Shown here piece after piece: positions 25,087 to 34,209 of a DNA stretch of 64,000 bases. The stretch covers positions 4,836,001 through 4,900,000 of the forward strand of contig NZ_JAPEPZ010000001.1 in assembly GCF_026339875.1 (NCBI RefSeq). The letters are read 5' to 3'. The position numbers were made by a program, and so were the translations under genes. Under the pieces are notes generated by a model, which saw nothing but the letters and a program-made list of their open reading frames with translations, was not told the DNA's origin and did not search any database. Numbering within the stretch: the first letter of the stretch is position 1; every line of letters begins with the position of its first letter. Source of the stretch: Streptomyces sp. NBC_01571. GTDB lineage: Bacteria; Actinomycetota; Actinomycetes; Streptomycetales; Streptomycetaceae.

Positions 25087-25490
25087 CCGGCACCACCACC
25101 GCCGACGAGAAGCTCTCCTGGCTCATCGAGGGCCTCCTCGAGCGCACCCCGGGCGCCCGGCACGCCCTCGTGCTCTCCCGCGACGGCCTGAAGCTGTGCC
25201 GCACCCCGGAGCTCACCGTCGACCGGGCCGACCAGCTCGCCGCGATCGCCGCGGGCATCCAGTCGCTGTCGCACGGCGCGTCCGTGGAGTTCGGCGACGG
25301 CAGCGGCGGCGTGCGCTCGGCGATGACCGAGTTCTACGACGGGGTCCTGTTCATCGTGGAGGCCGGTGACGGCGCCCACCTCGCCGTGGTCACCGCCGAG
25401 GACGCGGACGCCGGCCTGGTCGGACACAACATGAGCGAGTTGGTGGAGCAACTCGGCGAACACCTGAGCGCGCAGCCCCGGACGTCATGA
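25083..25490 (+). CDS. Roadblock/LC7-domain protein (CvnB type)
   Basis: The 135-residue protein is a single Roadblock/LC7 fold (LSWLIEGLLERTPGARHALVLSRDGL and onward), the bacterial relative of dynein light-chain and MglB proteins that act on small GTPases. In conservons it probably modulates the CvnD GTPase and bridges to the sensor. It overlaps its neighbours on both sides by 4 bp (ATGA), so translation is coupled. Confidence 0.92.
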   Translation: MTGTTTADEKLSWLIEGLLERTPGARHALVLSRDGLKLCRTPELTVDRADQLAAIAAGIQSLSHGASVEFGDGSGGVRSAMTEFYDGVLFIVEAGDGAHLAVVTAEDADAGLVGHNMSELVEQLGEHLSAQPRTS

Positions 25491-25834
25491 GCCGTCCGGG
25501 CAGGGACGACGCGCCCGACCGGCTGTACACCCTCACCGGAGGACGCAGCCGTTCCGGGCCTGACACCCCGTTCGACCTCGTGACGCTCGTGGTCGCCGAG
25601 TGCGATCCGGCCCTGGGCATGCAGTCGGAGCACGCCGCGATCCTGCGGTTGTGCGAGCGGCCGACGGCGGTCGTGGAGATCGCCGCCGTGCTGAAGCTGC
25701 CGGTGTCCATCACCCGGGTCCTGCTCTCCGACCTGCTCTCCGCGGGCCGGGTCAGCGCCCGCCACCCGCAGAAGGCAGCACTACCCGATCCCGACATCCT
25801 GGAGCAGGTGCTCGTTGGACTACGCAACCTCTGA
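25487..25834 (+). CDS. DUF742 protein (CvnC type)
   Basis: The 115-residue DUF742 protein contains YTLTGGRSRSG at the N-terminus and a winged-helix-like part (ILRLCERPTAVVEIAAVLKLPVSITRVLLSDLLSAGRV). DUF742 proteins are constant conservon members; a DNA- or protein-binding role is suspected but unproven. Its 3' end overlaps the cvnD reading frame by 20 bp. Confidence 0.92.
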   Translation: MSRPGRDDAPDRLYTLTGGRSRSGPDTPFDLVTLVVAECDPALGMQSEHAAILRLCERPTAVVEIAAVLKLPVSITRVLLSDLLSAGRVSARHPQKAALPDPDILEQVLVGLRNL

Positions 25835-26471
25835 CGCGAGGACCCCGCTGGGCGCCACCGCCGACAACGGTCTGAAGATCGTGGTCGTCGGCGGTTTCGG
25901 CGTCGGCAAGACGACCCTGGTCCGCTCCGTGAGCGAGATCCGTCCGCTCAACACCGAGGAGACGATGACCCGGGCCGGGGAGACGATCGACGACATCAGC
26001 GAGGTCCGCGGCAAGTCCGCGACCACCGTCGCCTTCGACTTCGGCCGCATCACGCTCGACGCCCGCAACGTGCTGTACCTGTTCGGCGCGCCCGGCCAGG
26101 AACGCTTCTGGTTCCTGTGGGACCGCCTCTTCTCCGGCACCCTCGGCGCGGTCGTCCTCGTGGACACCCGTCGCATCGACGACTCCTGGTACGCGATCGA
26201 CCGCCTGGAGCACCACGGCACGCCGTTCATCGTCGCCTGCAACGACTTCGGCGGCCCGGGACACACCCCCGCCGAGATCCGTGAGGCCCTCGACCTCGAC
26301 CCGCACGTCCCGCTCATCGAATGCGACGCCCGCTCGCGGGAGTCCAGCAAACGGGTCCTGATCACGCTGGTCGAACACCTGAAGACCGTGTACGCCGCCT
26401 CGGCCGAGGCCACCGCGCCGGCCTCAGCGGACACCGAAGAAGTCACCAAGTCCCCGGAGTTGGCCCTGTGA
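25815..26471 (+). CDS. Conservon small GTPase (CvnD type)
   Basis: The 218-residue protein is an ATP/GTP-binding protein with the P-loop VVGGFGVGKTTLV and a switch-like segment YLFGAPGQERFWFLWDRL that matches the G3 region of Ras-like GTPases. The V-A-C-N-D-F segment near FIVACNDFGG replaces a textbook NKxD. It should be the switch of the conservon. The start is a TTG at 25815 (LDYATSDAR) inside the cvnC coding end; no ATG or GTG fits the family start, and orthologues usually begin VDY at this spot. Confidence 0.9.
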   Translation: MDYATSDARTPLGATADNGLKIVVVGGFGVGKTTLVRSVSEIRPLNTEETMTRAGETIDDISEVRGKSATTVAFDFGRITLDARNVLYLFGAPGQERFWFLWDRLFSGTLGAVVLVDTRRIDDSWYAIDRLEHHGTPFIVACNDFGGPGHTPAEIREALDLDPHVPLIECDARSRESSKRVLITLVEHLKTVYAASAEATAPASADTEEVTKSPELAL

Positions 26472-27676
26472 CCCCCGCCCCCGTGCCCCTCAGCGGGCCC
26501 CGGTTCCAGACCGAACCCGCCGAGCTGTACCGGGAGATGCGGCGCGACCACGGCTCGGTGGCGTCCGTCGTACTGGACGGCGACATCCCCGCGTGGCTGG
26601 TGCTCGGCTACCGCGAGCTGCACCAGGTCACCGGCGACCCCGTGCTGTTCAGCCGTGACTCCGACCTGTGGAACCAGTGGGACCGCATCCCCGACGACTG
26701 GCCGCTGCTGCCGATGATCGGCCGCAAGCAGCCCTCCATCCTCTACACGGTCGGCGAACGCCACCGTGAGCGCGCCGCGATGATCAGCGAGGCGCTGGAG
26801 GCCGTCGACCCCTTCGAACTGCGCACCCACGCCGAGCGGTTCGCCGACGAACTCATCGACGCGGCCTGCGCCAAGGGCGAGATCGACCTCGTCGGGGACT
26901 ACGCGGCTCTGCTGCCCGTGCGTGTCCTCGCGACGCTCTACGGCTTCTCCGAGGAACAGGGCCCCGGCCTGGTCACCGCCCTCAACGACATGATCAACGG
27001 GCGGGAGGGGGCACTCGCCGGACAGCAGCACCTCGCCGGCTCCATGGCGCGGCTGCTGGCCGACCGCAAGGCCGACCCCGCGAGCGACGTCGTCTCCCGG
27101 ATGCTCGCCGACACCTCCGGCTTCACCGACGAGGAGATCATCCAGGACCTGATGGTCATGATGGCCGCGGGCCACCAGCCCACCGCGGACTGGATCGGCA
27201 ACTCGCTGCGACTGATGCTCACGGACGACCGTTTCGCCGCCTCCCTCTTCGGCGGCCGCAACAGCGTCGCGGAGGCCATGAACGAGGTCCTCTGGGAGGA
27301 CACCCCCACCCAGAACGTCGCCGGGCGCTGGGCCTCCCGCGACACCCAGCTCGGCGGCCACCGCGTCCGCGCCGGCGACCTGCTGCTGCTCGGCCTCCAG
27401 GGCGCCAACTCCGACCCGCAGGTCCGCACCGACGGCTCCGCGCTCACCGGCGGCAACAACGCCCACTTCTCCTTCGGACACGGCGAGCACCGCTGCCCGT
27501 TCCCGGCCCAGGAGGTCGCCGAGGTCATCGCGCGGACGGGCATCGAGGTCGTACTGGACCGGCTGCCCGACATCGACCTGGCGGTACCCGCCGCATCCCT
27601 CACCCGCCGGCCCTCACCCTGGCTGCGCGGCCTCACCGAACTCCCGGTGCGCTTCACCCCCGTACCCGCACTGTGA
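26468..27676 (+). CDS. Conservon-linked cytochrome P450 lacking ExxR (CYP157-like)
   Basis: The 402-residue P450 has an I-helix MMAAGHQPTADWIGN and the heme loop FSFGHGEHRCPFPAQEVAE with proximal Cys343. At the K-helix, where P450s have E-x-x-R, it reads EVLWEDTPTQN: Glu273 is present but Trp276 replaces the arginine. This is what was reported for the Streptomyces CYP157 family, whose members sit in conservons. GTG 26468 overlaps the GTPase stop as GTGA, so it is translationally coupled to cvnD. Whether it is a catalytic P450 or a heme-binding sensor cannot be told. Confidence 0.92.
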   Translation: MTPAPVPLSGPRFQTEPAELYREMRRDHGSVASVVLDGDIPAWLVLGYRELHQVTGDPVLFSRDSDLWNQWDRIPDDWPLLPMIGRKQPSILYTVGERHRERAAMISEALEAVDPFELRTHAERFADELIDAACAKGEIDLVGDYAALLPVRVLATLYGFSEEQGPGLVTALNDMINGREGALAGQQHLAGSMARLLADRKADPASDVVSRMLADTSGFTDEEIIQDLMVMMAAGHQPTADWIGNSLRLMLTDDRFAASLFGGRNSVAEAMNEVLWEDTPTQNVAGRWASRDTQLGGHRVRAGDLLLLGLQGANSDPQVRTDGSALTGGNNAHFSFGHGEHRCPFPAQEVAEVIARTGIEVVLDRLPDIDLAVPAASLTRRPSPWLRGLTELPVRFTPVPAL

Positions 27677-27718
27677 GACTCCACCGCGCCCGGCCGGCCC
27701 GCGTGTCCGGCCGGGGGC

Positions 27719-27752
27719 CGCGGGGGCCTGCGCCGATGCCACGGCCCCCGCG
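27719..27752. terminator. Hairpin between the two P450 genes
   Basis: cgcgggggcc (27719-27728) pairs perfectly with ggcccccgcg (27743-27752) across a 14-nt loop. There is no U-tract. It may attenuate read-through from the conservon into the second P450, which has its own good ribosome site (GGAGG) before 27795. Confidence 0.5.
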
Positions 27753-27794
27753 ACGACGCGGCATCCCCACCCCGGCCCTTGGAGGCATCCCCGC

Positions 27795-29006
27795 ATGACC
27801 GCACGTATCGCCCTCGACCCGTTCGTGTCCGACCTCGACGGCGAGAGCGCCAGGCTGCGCGAAGCCGGTCCGCTGGCCGCCGTGGAGCTGCCCGGCGGCG
27901 TGCCCGTCTGGGCGGTCACGCACCACGCGGAGGCCCGCGCCCTGCTCACGGACCCCCGGCTGGTGAAGGACATCAACGTGTGGGGCGCCTGGCAGCGCGG
28001 CGAGATAGCCCCCGACTGGCCGCTGATCGGCCTCGCCAACCCCGGCCGTTCCATGCTGACGGTCGACGGCGCGGACCACCGCAGGATGCGCACGCTGGTG
28101 GCGCAGGCGCTGACGCCCCGCCGGGTGGAGCAGATGCGGGAGCGGATCACCAAGCTGACGCAGGGGCTTCTCGACCAGCTCTCCGCCGACGCCGGCGTGG
28201 TCGACCTGAAGGCCGACTTCGCCTACCCGCTGCCCATGTACGTCGTCGCCGACCTCATGGGCATCGAGGAGTCCCGCCTCCCCCGCCTCAAGGAGCTCTT
28301 CGAGAAGTTCTTCTCGACGCAGACCCCGCCGGCCGAGGTCCTCGCCACGCTCACCGAGCTGGCCGGGATCATGGCCGACACCGTCGCGGCCAAACGCGCC
28401 GAGCCCGGCGACGACCTGACCAGCGCCCTGATCCTCGCCTCCGAGAACGGCGACCACCTCACCGACGAGGAGATCGTCTCCACCCTCCAGCTCATGGTGG
28501 CGGCGGGACACGAGACGACGATCTCCCTCATCGTCAACGCGGTGGTCAACCTGTCCGCCCATCCGGAGCAGCGCGCGCTCGTCCTTTCCGGTGAGGCCGA
28601 CTGGTCGGCCGTGGTGGAGGAGACGCTGCGCCACTCCACCCCCACCTCGCACGTCCTGATCCGCTTCGCGACGGAGGACGTGCCGGTCGGGGACAAGGTC
28701 ATCCCCGCGGGTGACGCGCTGATCGTGTCGTACGGCGCGATCGGGCGCGACGAGAACGCCCACGGCCCGACGGCCGGGGACTTCGACATCACCCGCACCA
28801 CCGCCAACCGCCACATCTCGTTCGGCCACGGCCCGCACGTCTGCCCGGGTGCCGCCCTGTCCCGGCTGGAGGCCGGAGTCGCGCTGCCGGCGCTGTACGA
28901 GCGCTTCCCCGCCCTCGACCTGGCGGTCCCCGTCGCGGAGTTGCGCAACAAGCCCGTGGTGACCCAGAACGACCTGTTCGAACTGCCGGTCCGGCTCGCC
29001 CCGTAG
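27795..29006 (+). CDS. Cytochrome P450 (CYP154-like) next to the conservon
   Basis: The 403-residue class I bacterial P450 is canonical: I-helix VAAGHETTISLIVN, K-helix ExxR at Glu276-Arg279 (EETLR), and heme loop ISFGHGPHVCPGAALSRLEA with Cys350. Sequence and position after a CYP157-like gene match the CYP157/CYP154 pairs of S. coelicolor conservons. Substrate unknown; electrons must come from a ferredoxin encoded elsewhere. The 118-bp gap after the first P450 contains a hairpin, so the gene may be expressed at a different level. Confidence 0.92.
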   Translation: MTARIALDPFVSDLDGESARLREAGPLAAVELPGGVPVWAVTHHAEARALLTDPRLVKDINVWGAWQRGEIAPDWPLIGLANPGRSMLTVDGADHRRMRTLVAQALTPRRVEQMRERITKLTQGLLDQLSADAGVVDLKADFAYPLPMYVVADLMGIEESRLPRLKELFEKFFSTQTPPAEVLATLTELAGIMADTVAAKRAEPGDDLTSALILASENGDHLTDEEIVSTLQLMVAAGHETTISLIVNAVVNLSAHPEQRALVLSGEADWSAVVEETLRHSTPTSHVLIRFATEDVPVGDKVIPAGDALIVSYGAIGRDENAHGPTAGDFDITRTTANRHISFGHGPHVCPGAALSRLEAGVALPALYERFPALDLAVPVAELRNKPVVTQNDLFELPVRLAP

Positions 29007-29037
29007 CTCTCCACGGGGGGCGGGCGGGACGCCGTGA

Positions 29038-30243
<1,206 letters not shown>

Positions 30244-30253
30244 CCTCACCCGT

Positions 30254-30299
30254 ACAGGGAAAGGGGCGCCCGGCACTCGCCGGGCGCCCCTTTCCCTGT
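30254..30299 (+). terminator. Perfect 21-bp-stem terminator after serC
   Basis: Positions 30254-30274 are perfectly complementary to 30279-30299 with a 4-nt loop (actc). The stem is GC-rich at its top and ends acaggga/tccctgt at its base. It lies 11 nt after the serC stop and also serves the converging gene that ends at 30323. Confidence 0.88.
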
Positions 30300-30322
30300 C
30301 GCCGCGCTCCCGCTCCGGCTTT

Positions 30323-31318
30323 CTAAGACCTGCGCAGCAGCCGCCTCACCGCGAAGACCACCACCAGCACCGCACCGACGGCCAGCGCCCCCTTGGCGCC
30401 GGAACCCAGGCCCCCGCCACCGTCTCCCGCCGACGACGAACCACCGCTCTTCGACGGGGACTTGGAGTCGGAGCCGCCCCCGGGGACCGAACCGGGCTGC
30501 ACCGGGCTGTCCTTGCCCTCACTGCCGTACATCAGCTCGGACCCGTCGGGCGTGTACGTGACGGACTCGCCCTGTCCCTGCAGGGGAACGTTCAGCCGCC
30601 CCTGCCGCTTCGGCTGCCCGTCGTTCCAGGTGTACAGGATCCCGCCGAAGTACCCGCGCAGCGCCAGCTGTTCGCCGTTCGGCGAGAAGGCTCCGTCGGT
30701 GACCCAGAGGTCGATGGTGGCGACCCGGCGGAACACGTTCGTGCCGGAGGAGGAGAGCTGTGCGGGGCCCTCGTACAGGTGCCCGCCGTCCTCGTTCTTG
30801 TCGGCGATGTAGACCCGCCCGGTCTTCGGATGCACCATCAGCGCCTCCGCGTTGCGGGGCCCGTCCGCGTACTTCACGACGTACTGGGTGGCCCGGATCG
30901 TCTGGTCCTTGAGCACCTTCGGCTCGGGCAGCTTGTAGATCCAGACGTGGTTCCAGGTGCCGCCGAGGTTGTCGCCGATGTCACCCACGTAGAGATCGCC
31001 GTCCGGGCCCAGCGAGATGGCCTCGACGTCGCGGGGGGCGCCGACCCCGCTCATCGTGACGGTGGCGACGGTCTCGCCGGTCCTGCTGTCGACGGCGTAG
31101 AGGTACGGGCCGTCGTCGCTGTCGTTGTGCGTCCAGTAGATGCCGGGGTGCAGGTGCGAGGCGGCGAGTCCGCTGGACTCGGTGATCCGGGGGTCCTTGA
31201 TCGTGAACCCGCCGTCCCCGCTGTCGGCGACGGCGGGCGCCGACAGCGCGACGACGAGGGCGGCTCCGGCGGCCAGTCGGGCGGCGGCTCCGGCGAGGTA
31301 GGAGGGCGATCGGCGCAT
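30323..31318 (-). CDS. Secreted, C-terminally membrane-anchored beta-propeller-like protein
   Basis: The 331-residue protein has a signal peptide (MRRSPSYLAGAAARLAAGAA, cleavage likely after AVA at 31) and repeats of propeller-like blades (YLYAVDSRTGETVATV, DLYVGDIGDNLGG, RVYIADKNEDGGHLY, LALRGYFGGILYTW). A Ser/Gly-rich linker (about 270-302) leads to a C-terminal membrane helix (about 304-325) ending RRLLRRS. It would be displayed outside the cell, tethered by its C-terminus. No enzyme motif is recognisable. It converges on serC and is divergent from the SGNH hydrolase. Confidence 0.78.
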   Translation of the reverse strand: MRRSPSYLAGAAARLAAGAALVVALSAPAVADSGDGGFTIKDPRITESSGLAASHLHPGIYWTHNDSDDGPYLYAVDSRTGETVATVTMSGVGAPRDVEAISLGPDGDLYVGDIGDNLGGTWNHVWIYKLPEPKVLKDQTIRATQYVVKYADGPRNAEALMVHPKTGRVYIADKNEDGGHLYEGPAQLSSSGTNVFRRVATIDLWVTDGAFSPNGEQLALRGYFGGILYTWNDGQPKRQGRLNVPLQGQGESVTYTPDGSELMYGSEGKDSPVQPGSVPGGGSDSKSPSKSGGSSSAGDGGGGLGSGAKGALAVGAVLVVVFAVRRLLRRS

Positions 31319-31456
31319 GGCCCCAAGCCTGCCATCTCGAACGGACTTTCAGTTCGATCTCCGCCGGCGGCCGGCCCCGTATCGCGTCCGCGAGGCGTGT
31401 CCAGCCTCACACCCCCGGCGGTCATGCCCTCCGCACCGATCGTCCATGATGAGCGG

Positions 31457-32140
31457 ATGCTCAGGTTCATGCCCGTCGGCGACTCCCAGACGATCGGGAG
31501 CGCGGGGGAACACACGTGGCGTTACCGGATGTGGCAGCACCTGCGCGCGACGTACGGGGGCCCGTTCCGGATCGTCGGCCCGCGCGAGACCCTGTACGAC
31601 AAGGCGACCGAGTCCCCCGACTCGTACGAGTACGCGGAGCCGGACTTTCCGCAGGCCCATCTCGCCGGCTGGGGCGAGGGCTGGATCCACATGGTCCCGC
31701 TGATCCAGGACGCGGTCCGCGCGCACCGCGCCGACGTGCTCCTGGTCTCCCTCGGCCTGATCGACCTGGGCTTCTACACGAACGCGGAGCAGACGGCCGA
31801 GAACGTCCGCGCCTTCGTCGCCGAGGCCCGCGCGGCGAACCCGCGGATCCGGATGGCCGTCCTGCCGGTGATACCGAACGTCCGCGCGCAGTCCGACGCG
31901 CCCTTCGCCGCCGCGGTGAGCTCCTTCAACGACTTCCTCGCGAAGGCGGTCGCCGACCTCGACGAGCCCCGTTCCCCCCTGCTGCTCGTCTCCCCGCCCC
32001 CCGGGTACGACATCCACCTCGACACCTACGACGGCACCCACCCGAACGAGAGCGGCGAACACCGGATCACGGAGGCCTTCGCGGAGGCGATGTACCAGGC
32101 GTGGGACCTCGGGGAGCCGTACGCGGCCGACAGCGCCTGA
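31457..32140 (+). CDS. SGNH/GDSL-type hydrolase
   Basis: The 227-residue protein begins MLRFMPVGDSQTIGSAGEH, giving the nucleophile Ser10 in a GDSQ block I. It ends with the block V DGTHPNESGEHRI that supplies the catalytic Asp and His. The block III Asn of typical SGNH enzymes is not evident (SLGLIDLGFYTN). No signal peptide is seen, so it appears cytoplasmic. Esterase or lipase-like activity is likely, substrate unknown. CATGAT ends six bases before the ATG with no ribosome site, suggesting a leaderless message. Confidence 0.82.
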   Translation: MLRFMPVGDSQTIGSAGEHTWRYRMWQHLRATYGGPFRIVGPRETLYDKATESPDSYEYAEPDFPQAHLAGWGEGWIHMVPLIQDAVRAHRADVLLVSLGLIDLGFYTNAEQTAENVRAFVAEARAANPRIRMAVLPVIPNVRAQSDAPFAAAVSSFNDFLAKAVADLDEPRSPLLLVSPPPGYDIHLDTYDGTHPNESGEHRITEAFAEAMYQAWDLGEPYAADSA

Positions 32141-32228
32141 CCGAATCCCGGCGCACCCGGATCGTCGTACGTATCGTTGAACCGCGTGGCTGCGCTCGAC
32201 CGGGTCGCGGCCGGGGAGGAGTGCCACG

Positions 32229-32813
32229 ATGACCGTCCTCGAAGACAGGATCGAGATGGCCGACGACAACCGCGAACTGACTCTGGACACCCTGTTCGAG
32301 TCGATGGAGCGGACCACCCCCGAGGGATACAAGGTCGAGATCGTCGAGGGGACCGTCTTCATGGCACCGCAGCGGGACACTCACTGGGAAATCATCCTCG
32401 ACATCGTCGAGCAGTTGCGCACCAAATACCCGCGCAGGCGCGTGAAGTCCGACGTGCGCATCGACTATCCGGGCCATCTCAACGGGTTCGCCACCGATGT
32501 GACGCTGGTGGCGGAGGACGCCGCCAAGGACTCCAAGGGGCTGTGGAACTGCCAGGACGTCGAGTTCGTCGCCGAGGTCATCTCCAAGGGGACGGCGGCC
32601 AACGACTACGGCCCCAAGAAGACCGCGTACGCGAACGCCGAGGTGCCCGTCTATCTCGTCGCCGACCCCTACCAGGGCAAGTGCCATCTGTACACCCAGC
32701 CCAAGGACGGCGACTACATCACCGAGACGACCGTCGCCTTCGGCGGAGAGGTCGACATGACGACCACCCTCCTCGGCCTCACCATCAGGACGGACGACTT
32801 CCCCCGGGACTAG
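32229..32813 (+). CDS. Uma2-family PD-(D/E)XK nuclease-like protein
   Basis: The 194-residue protein has the Uma2 pattern: GYKVEIVEGTVFMAPQRDTHW at the N-terminus, then DVTLV, FVAEVISKG and NDYGPKKTAYANAEVPVYLVADP. Restriction-endonuclease-like core residues are visible as the Asp in ATDVTLV and the Glu in VAEVIS. Uma2 proteins are abundant in Streptomyces and cyanobacteria and remain largely uncharacterised. GGAGGAG lies eight bases before the ATG. Confidence 0.85.
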   Translation: MTVLEDRIEMADDNRELTLDTLFESMERTTPEGYKVEIVEGTVFMAPQRDTHWEIILDIVEQLRTKYPRRRVKSDVRIDYPGHLNGFATDVTLVAEDAAKDSKGLWNCQDVEFVAEVISKGTAANDYGPKKTAYANAEVPVYLVADPYQGKCHLYTQPKDGDYITETTVAFGGEVDMTTTLLGLTIRTDDFPRD

Positions 32814-32838
32814 GGGCTGTCCCGGCGTTCCACTCTTG

Positions 32839-32856
32839 CCTAGAGCGCACTCCACG
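32839..32856 (+). promoter_or_regulatory. MerR-type operator-like sequence before the aldo/keto reductase
   Basis: cctagagcgcactccacg is a degenerate form of the ctagagtgcactctag dyad often seen at MerR-regulated aldo/keto reductase promoters in actinobacteria. It lies 18 bp before the ATG at 32874, closer than usual for a promoter operator. No MerR gene is in the window. Confidence 0.35.
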
Positions 32857-32873
32857 CCGTTGGGTGGGGAGTC

Positions 32874-33866
32874 ATGAAGTACACGCAGCTCGGACGCACG
32901 GGACTCAAGGTCAGCCGGCTCGTCCTCGGCACCATGAACTTCGGTCCGCAGACCGACGAGGCCGACAGCCACGCGATCATGGACGCGGCACTGGCCTCAG
33001 GGATCAACTACTTCGACACCGCGAACGTGTACGGCTGGGGCGAGAACAAGGGCCGTACGGAAGAGATCATCGGGAACTGGTTCGCCCGGGGCGGCGAGCG
33101 GCGCGACAAGGTCGTGCTCGCCACCAAGGTGTACGGCAACATGGCCGCCGAAGGCGACGCCTGGCCCAACCACGACAAGCTCTCCGCGGTCAACATCCGG
33201 CGGGCGGTCGACGCCAGCCTCAAGCGGCTCCGGACCGACTACATCGACGTCTACCAGTTCCACCACGTCGACCGCCGCACCCCCTTCGAGGAGATCTGGC
33301 AGGCGATCGACGTCCTGGTCCAGCAGGGCAAGATCCTCTACGTCGGCTCCAGCAACTTCCCCGGCTACAAGATCGCCCAGGCCAACGAGATCGCCGCCCG
33401 GCGCGGCGGCACCATCGGCCTCGTCAGCGAGCAGTGCCTCTACAACCTCGCCGAGCGACGCGCCGAGATGGAGGTCATCCCGGCCGCGCAGGAGTACGGG
33501 CTCGGGGTCATCCCCTGGTCGCCGCTGCACGGCGGACTGCTCGGCGGGGTCATCAGGAAGGAGACGGAGGGCGGCCGCAGGGCGGGCGGCCGGGCCGCCG
33601 AGTCGCTGGCCAACACCGCCATCCGCGCGCAGATCCAGTCGTACGAGGACCTGCTCGACAAGCACGGGATCGAACCCGGCGAGGCGGCGCTGGCCTGGCT
33701 GCTGACCCGGCCCGGCGTCACCGGACCCATCGTCGGCCCGCGCACCGCGCAGCAGCTCGACTCCGCCCTGCGCGCCGTCGAGCTGGAACTGTCGCAGGAA
33801 CTGCTGTCCGCGCTGGACGAGATCTTCCCCGGCCCGGGTCCCGCGCCGGAGGCCTTCGCCTGGTAG
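32874..33866 (+). CDS. Aldo/keto reductase
   Basis: The 330-residue (beta/alpha)8 protein has the catalytic tetrad Asp48, Tyr53 (YFDTANVYG), Lys85 (LATKVYG) and His in VYQFHHVD. NADPH-binding segments lie near LYVGSSNFPGYKI and VTGPIVGPRTAQQL. It resembles the YghZ/Kv-beta-like branch that reduces aldehydes and methylglyoxal-type carbonyls. Physiological substrate unknown. The ATG has GGGGAG about five bases upstream. Confidence 0.9.
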   Translation: MKYTQLGRTGLKVSRLVLGTMNFGPQTDEADSHAIMDAALASGINYFDTANVYGWGENKGRTEEIIGNWFARGGERRDKVVLATKVYGNMAAEGDAWPNHDKLSAVNIRRAVDASLKRLRTDYIDVYQFHHVDRRTPFEEIWQAIDVLVQQGKILYVGSSNFPGYKIAQANEIAARRGGTIGLVSEQCLYNLAERRAEMEVIPAAQEYGLGVIPWSPLHGGLLGGVIRKETEGGRRAGGRAAESLANTAIRAQIQSYEDLLDKHGIEPGEAALAWLLTRPGVTGPIVGPRTAQQLDSALRAVELELSQELLSALDEIFPGPGPAPEAFAW

Positions 33867-33970
33867 CACGCCCCCGCAGGGCGTCCAGGGAGTCGTCAGG
33901 GGTGCGGGAACCACGCGGCCTGTCCCACGGGACCGGGGCTCGCGGTTCCCGCGCCACCCGGCGGGTCGGG

Positions 33971-34063
33971 CTGTCCCTGGTTCTCCCGGGGGCTGCCCGG
34001 CTCGCCCGGCCGCTGCCCGGTTCTCCCGGGTGCTCCCCGGTACTCCCGGTGGCTCCCCGGTGG
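33971..34063. repeat. Degenerate 20-bp tandem repeat downstream of the aldo/keto reductase
   Basis: About four and a half units of a 20-bp motif, approximately ctgcccggttctcccgggtg, run from 33971 to 34063 (first unit 22 bp). It fills the gap between the aldo/keto reductase and the small membrane peptide gene, and no gene is apparent in it. Confidence 0.65.
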
Positions 34064-34088
34064 AGCGCGCCGATCGCGGGCGGGCCGC

Positions 34089-34175
34089 CTACTTGACCGC
34101 CGCGGCCAGCGCCACCACGACGAACATCAGCACGAGCACACCGGCCATGATTTGGTTTCGGGTCTTGGGATTCAC
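34089..34175 (-). CDS. 28-residue single-pass membrane peptide
   Basis: GTG 34175 opens a 28-codon frame with product VNPKTRNQIMAGVLVLMF and onward, ending VVALAAAVK and TAG. A short basic head (KTRNQ) precedes one continuous hydrophobic helix of about 17 residues. TAACCT (34188-34183) lies exactly seven bases before the GTG and there is no ribosome site, matching the leaderless pattern seen elsewhere here. I have a faint memory of similar tiny Streptomyces membrane proteins. Function unknown. Confidence 0.55.
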   Translation of the reverse strand: MNPKTRNQIMAGVLVLMFVVVALAAAVK

Positions 34176-34209
34176 GCCATTGAGGTTAACCGGCGGCTCC
34201 CGGCCCCCT

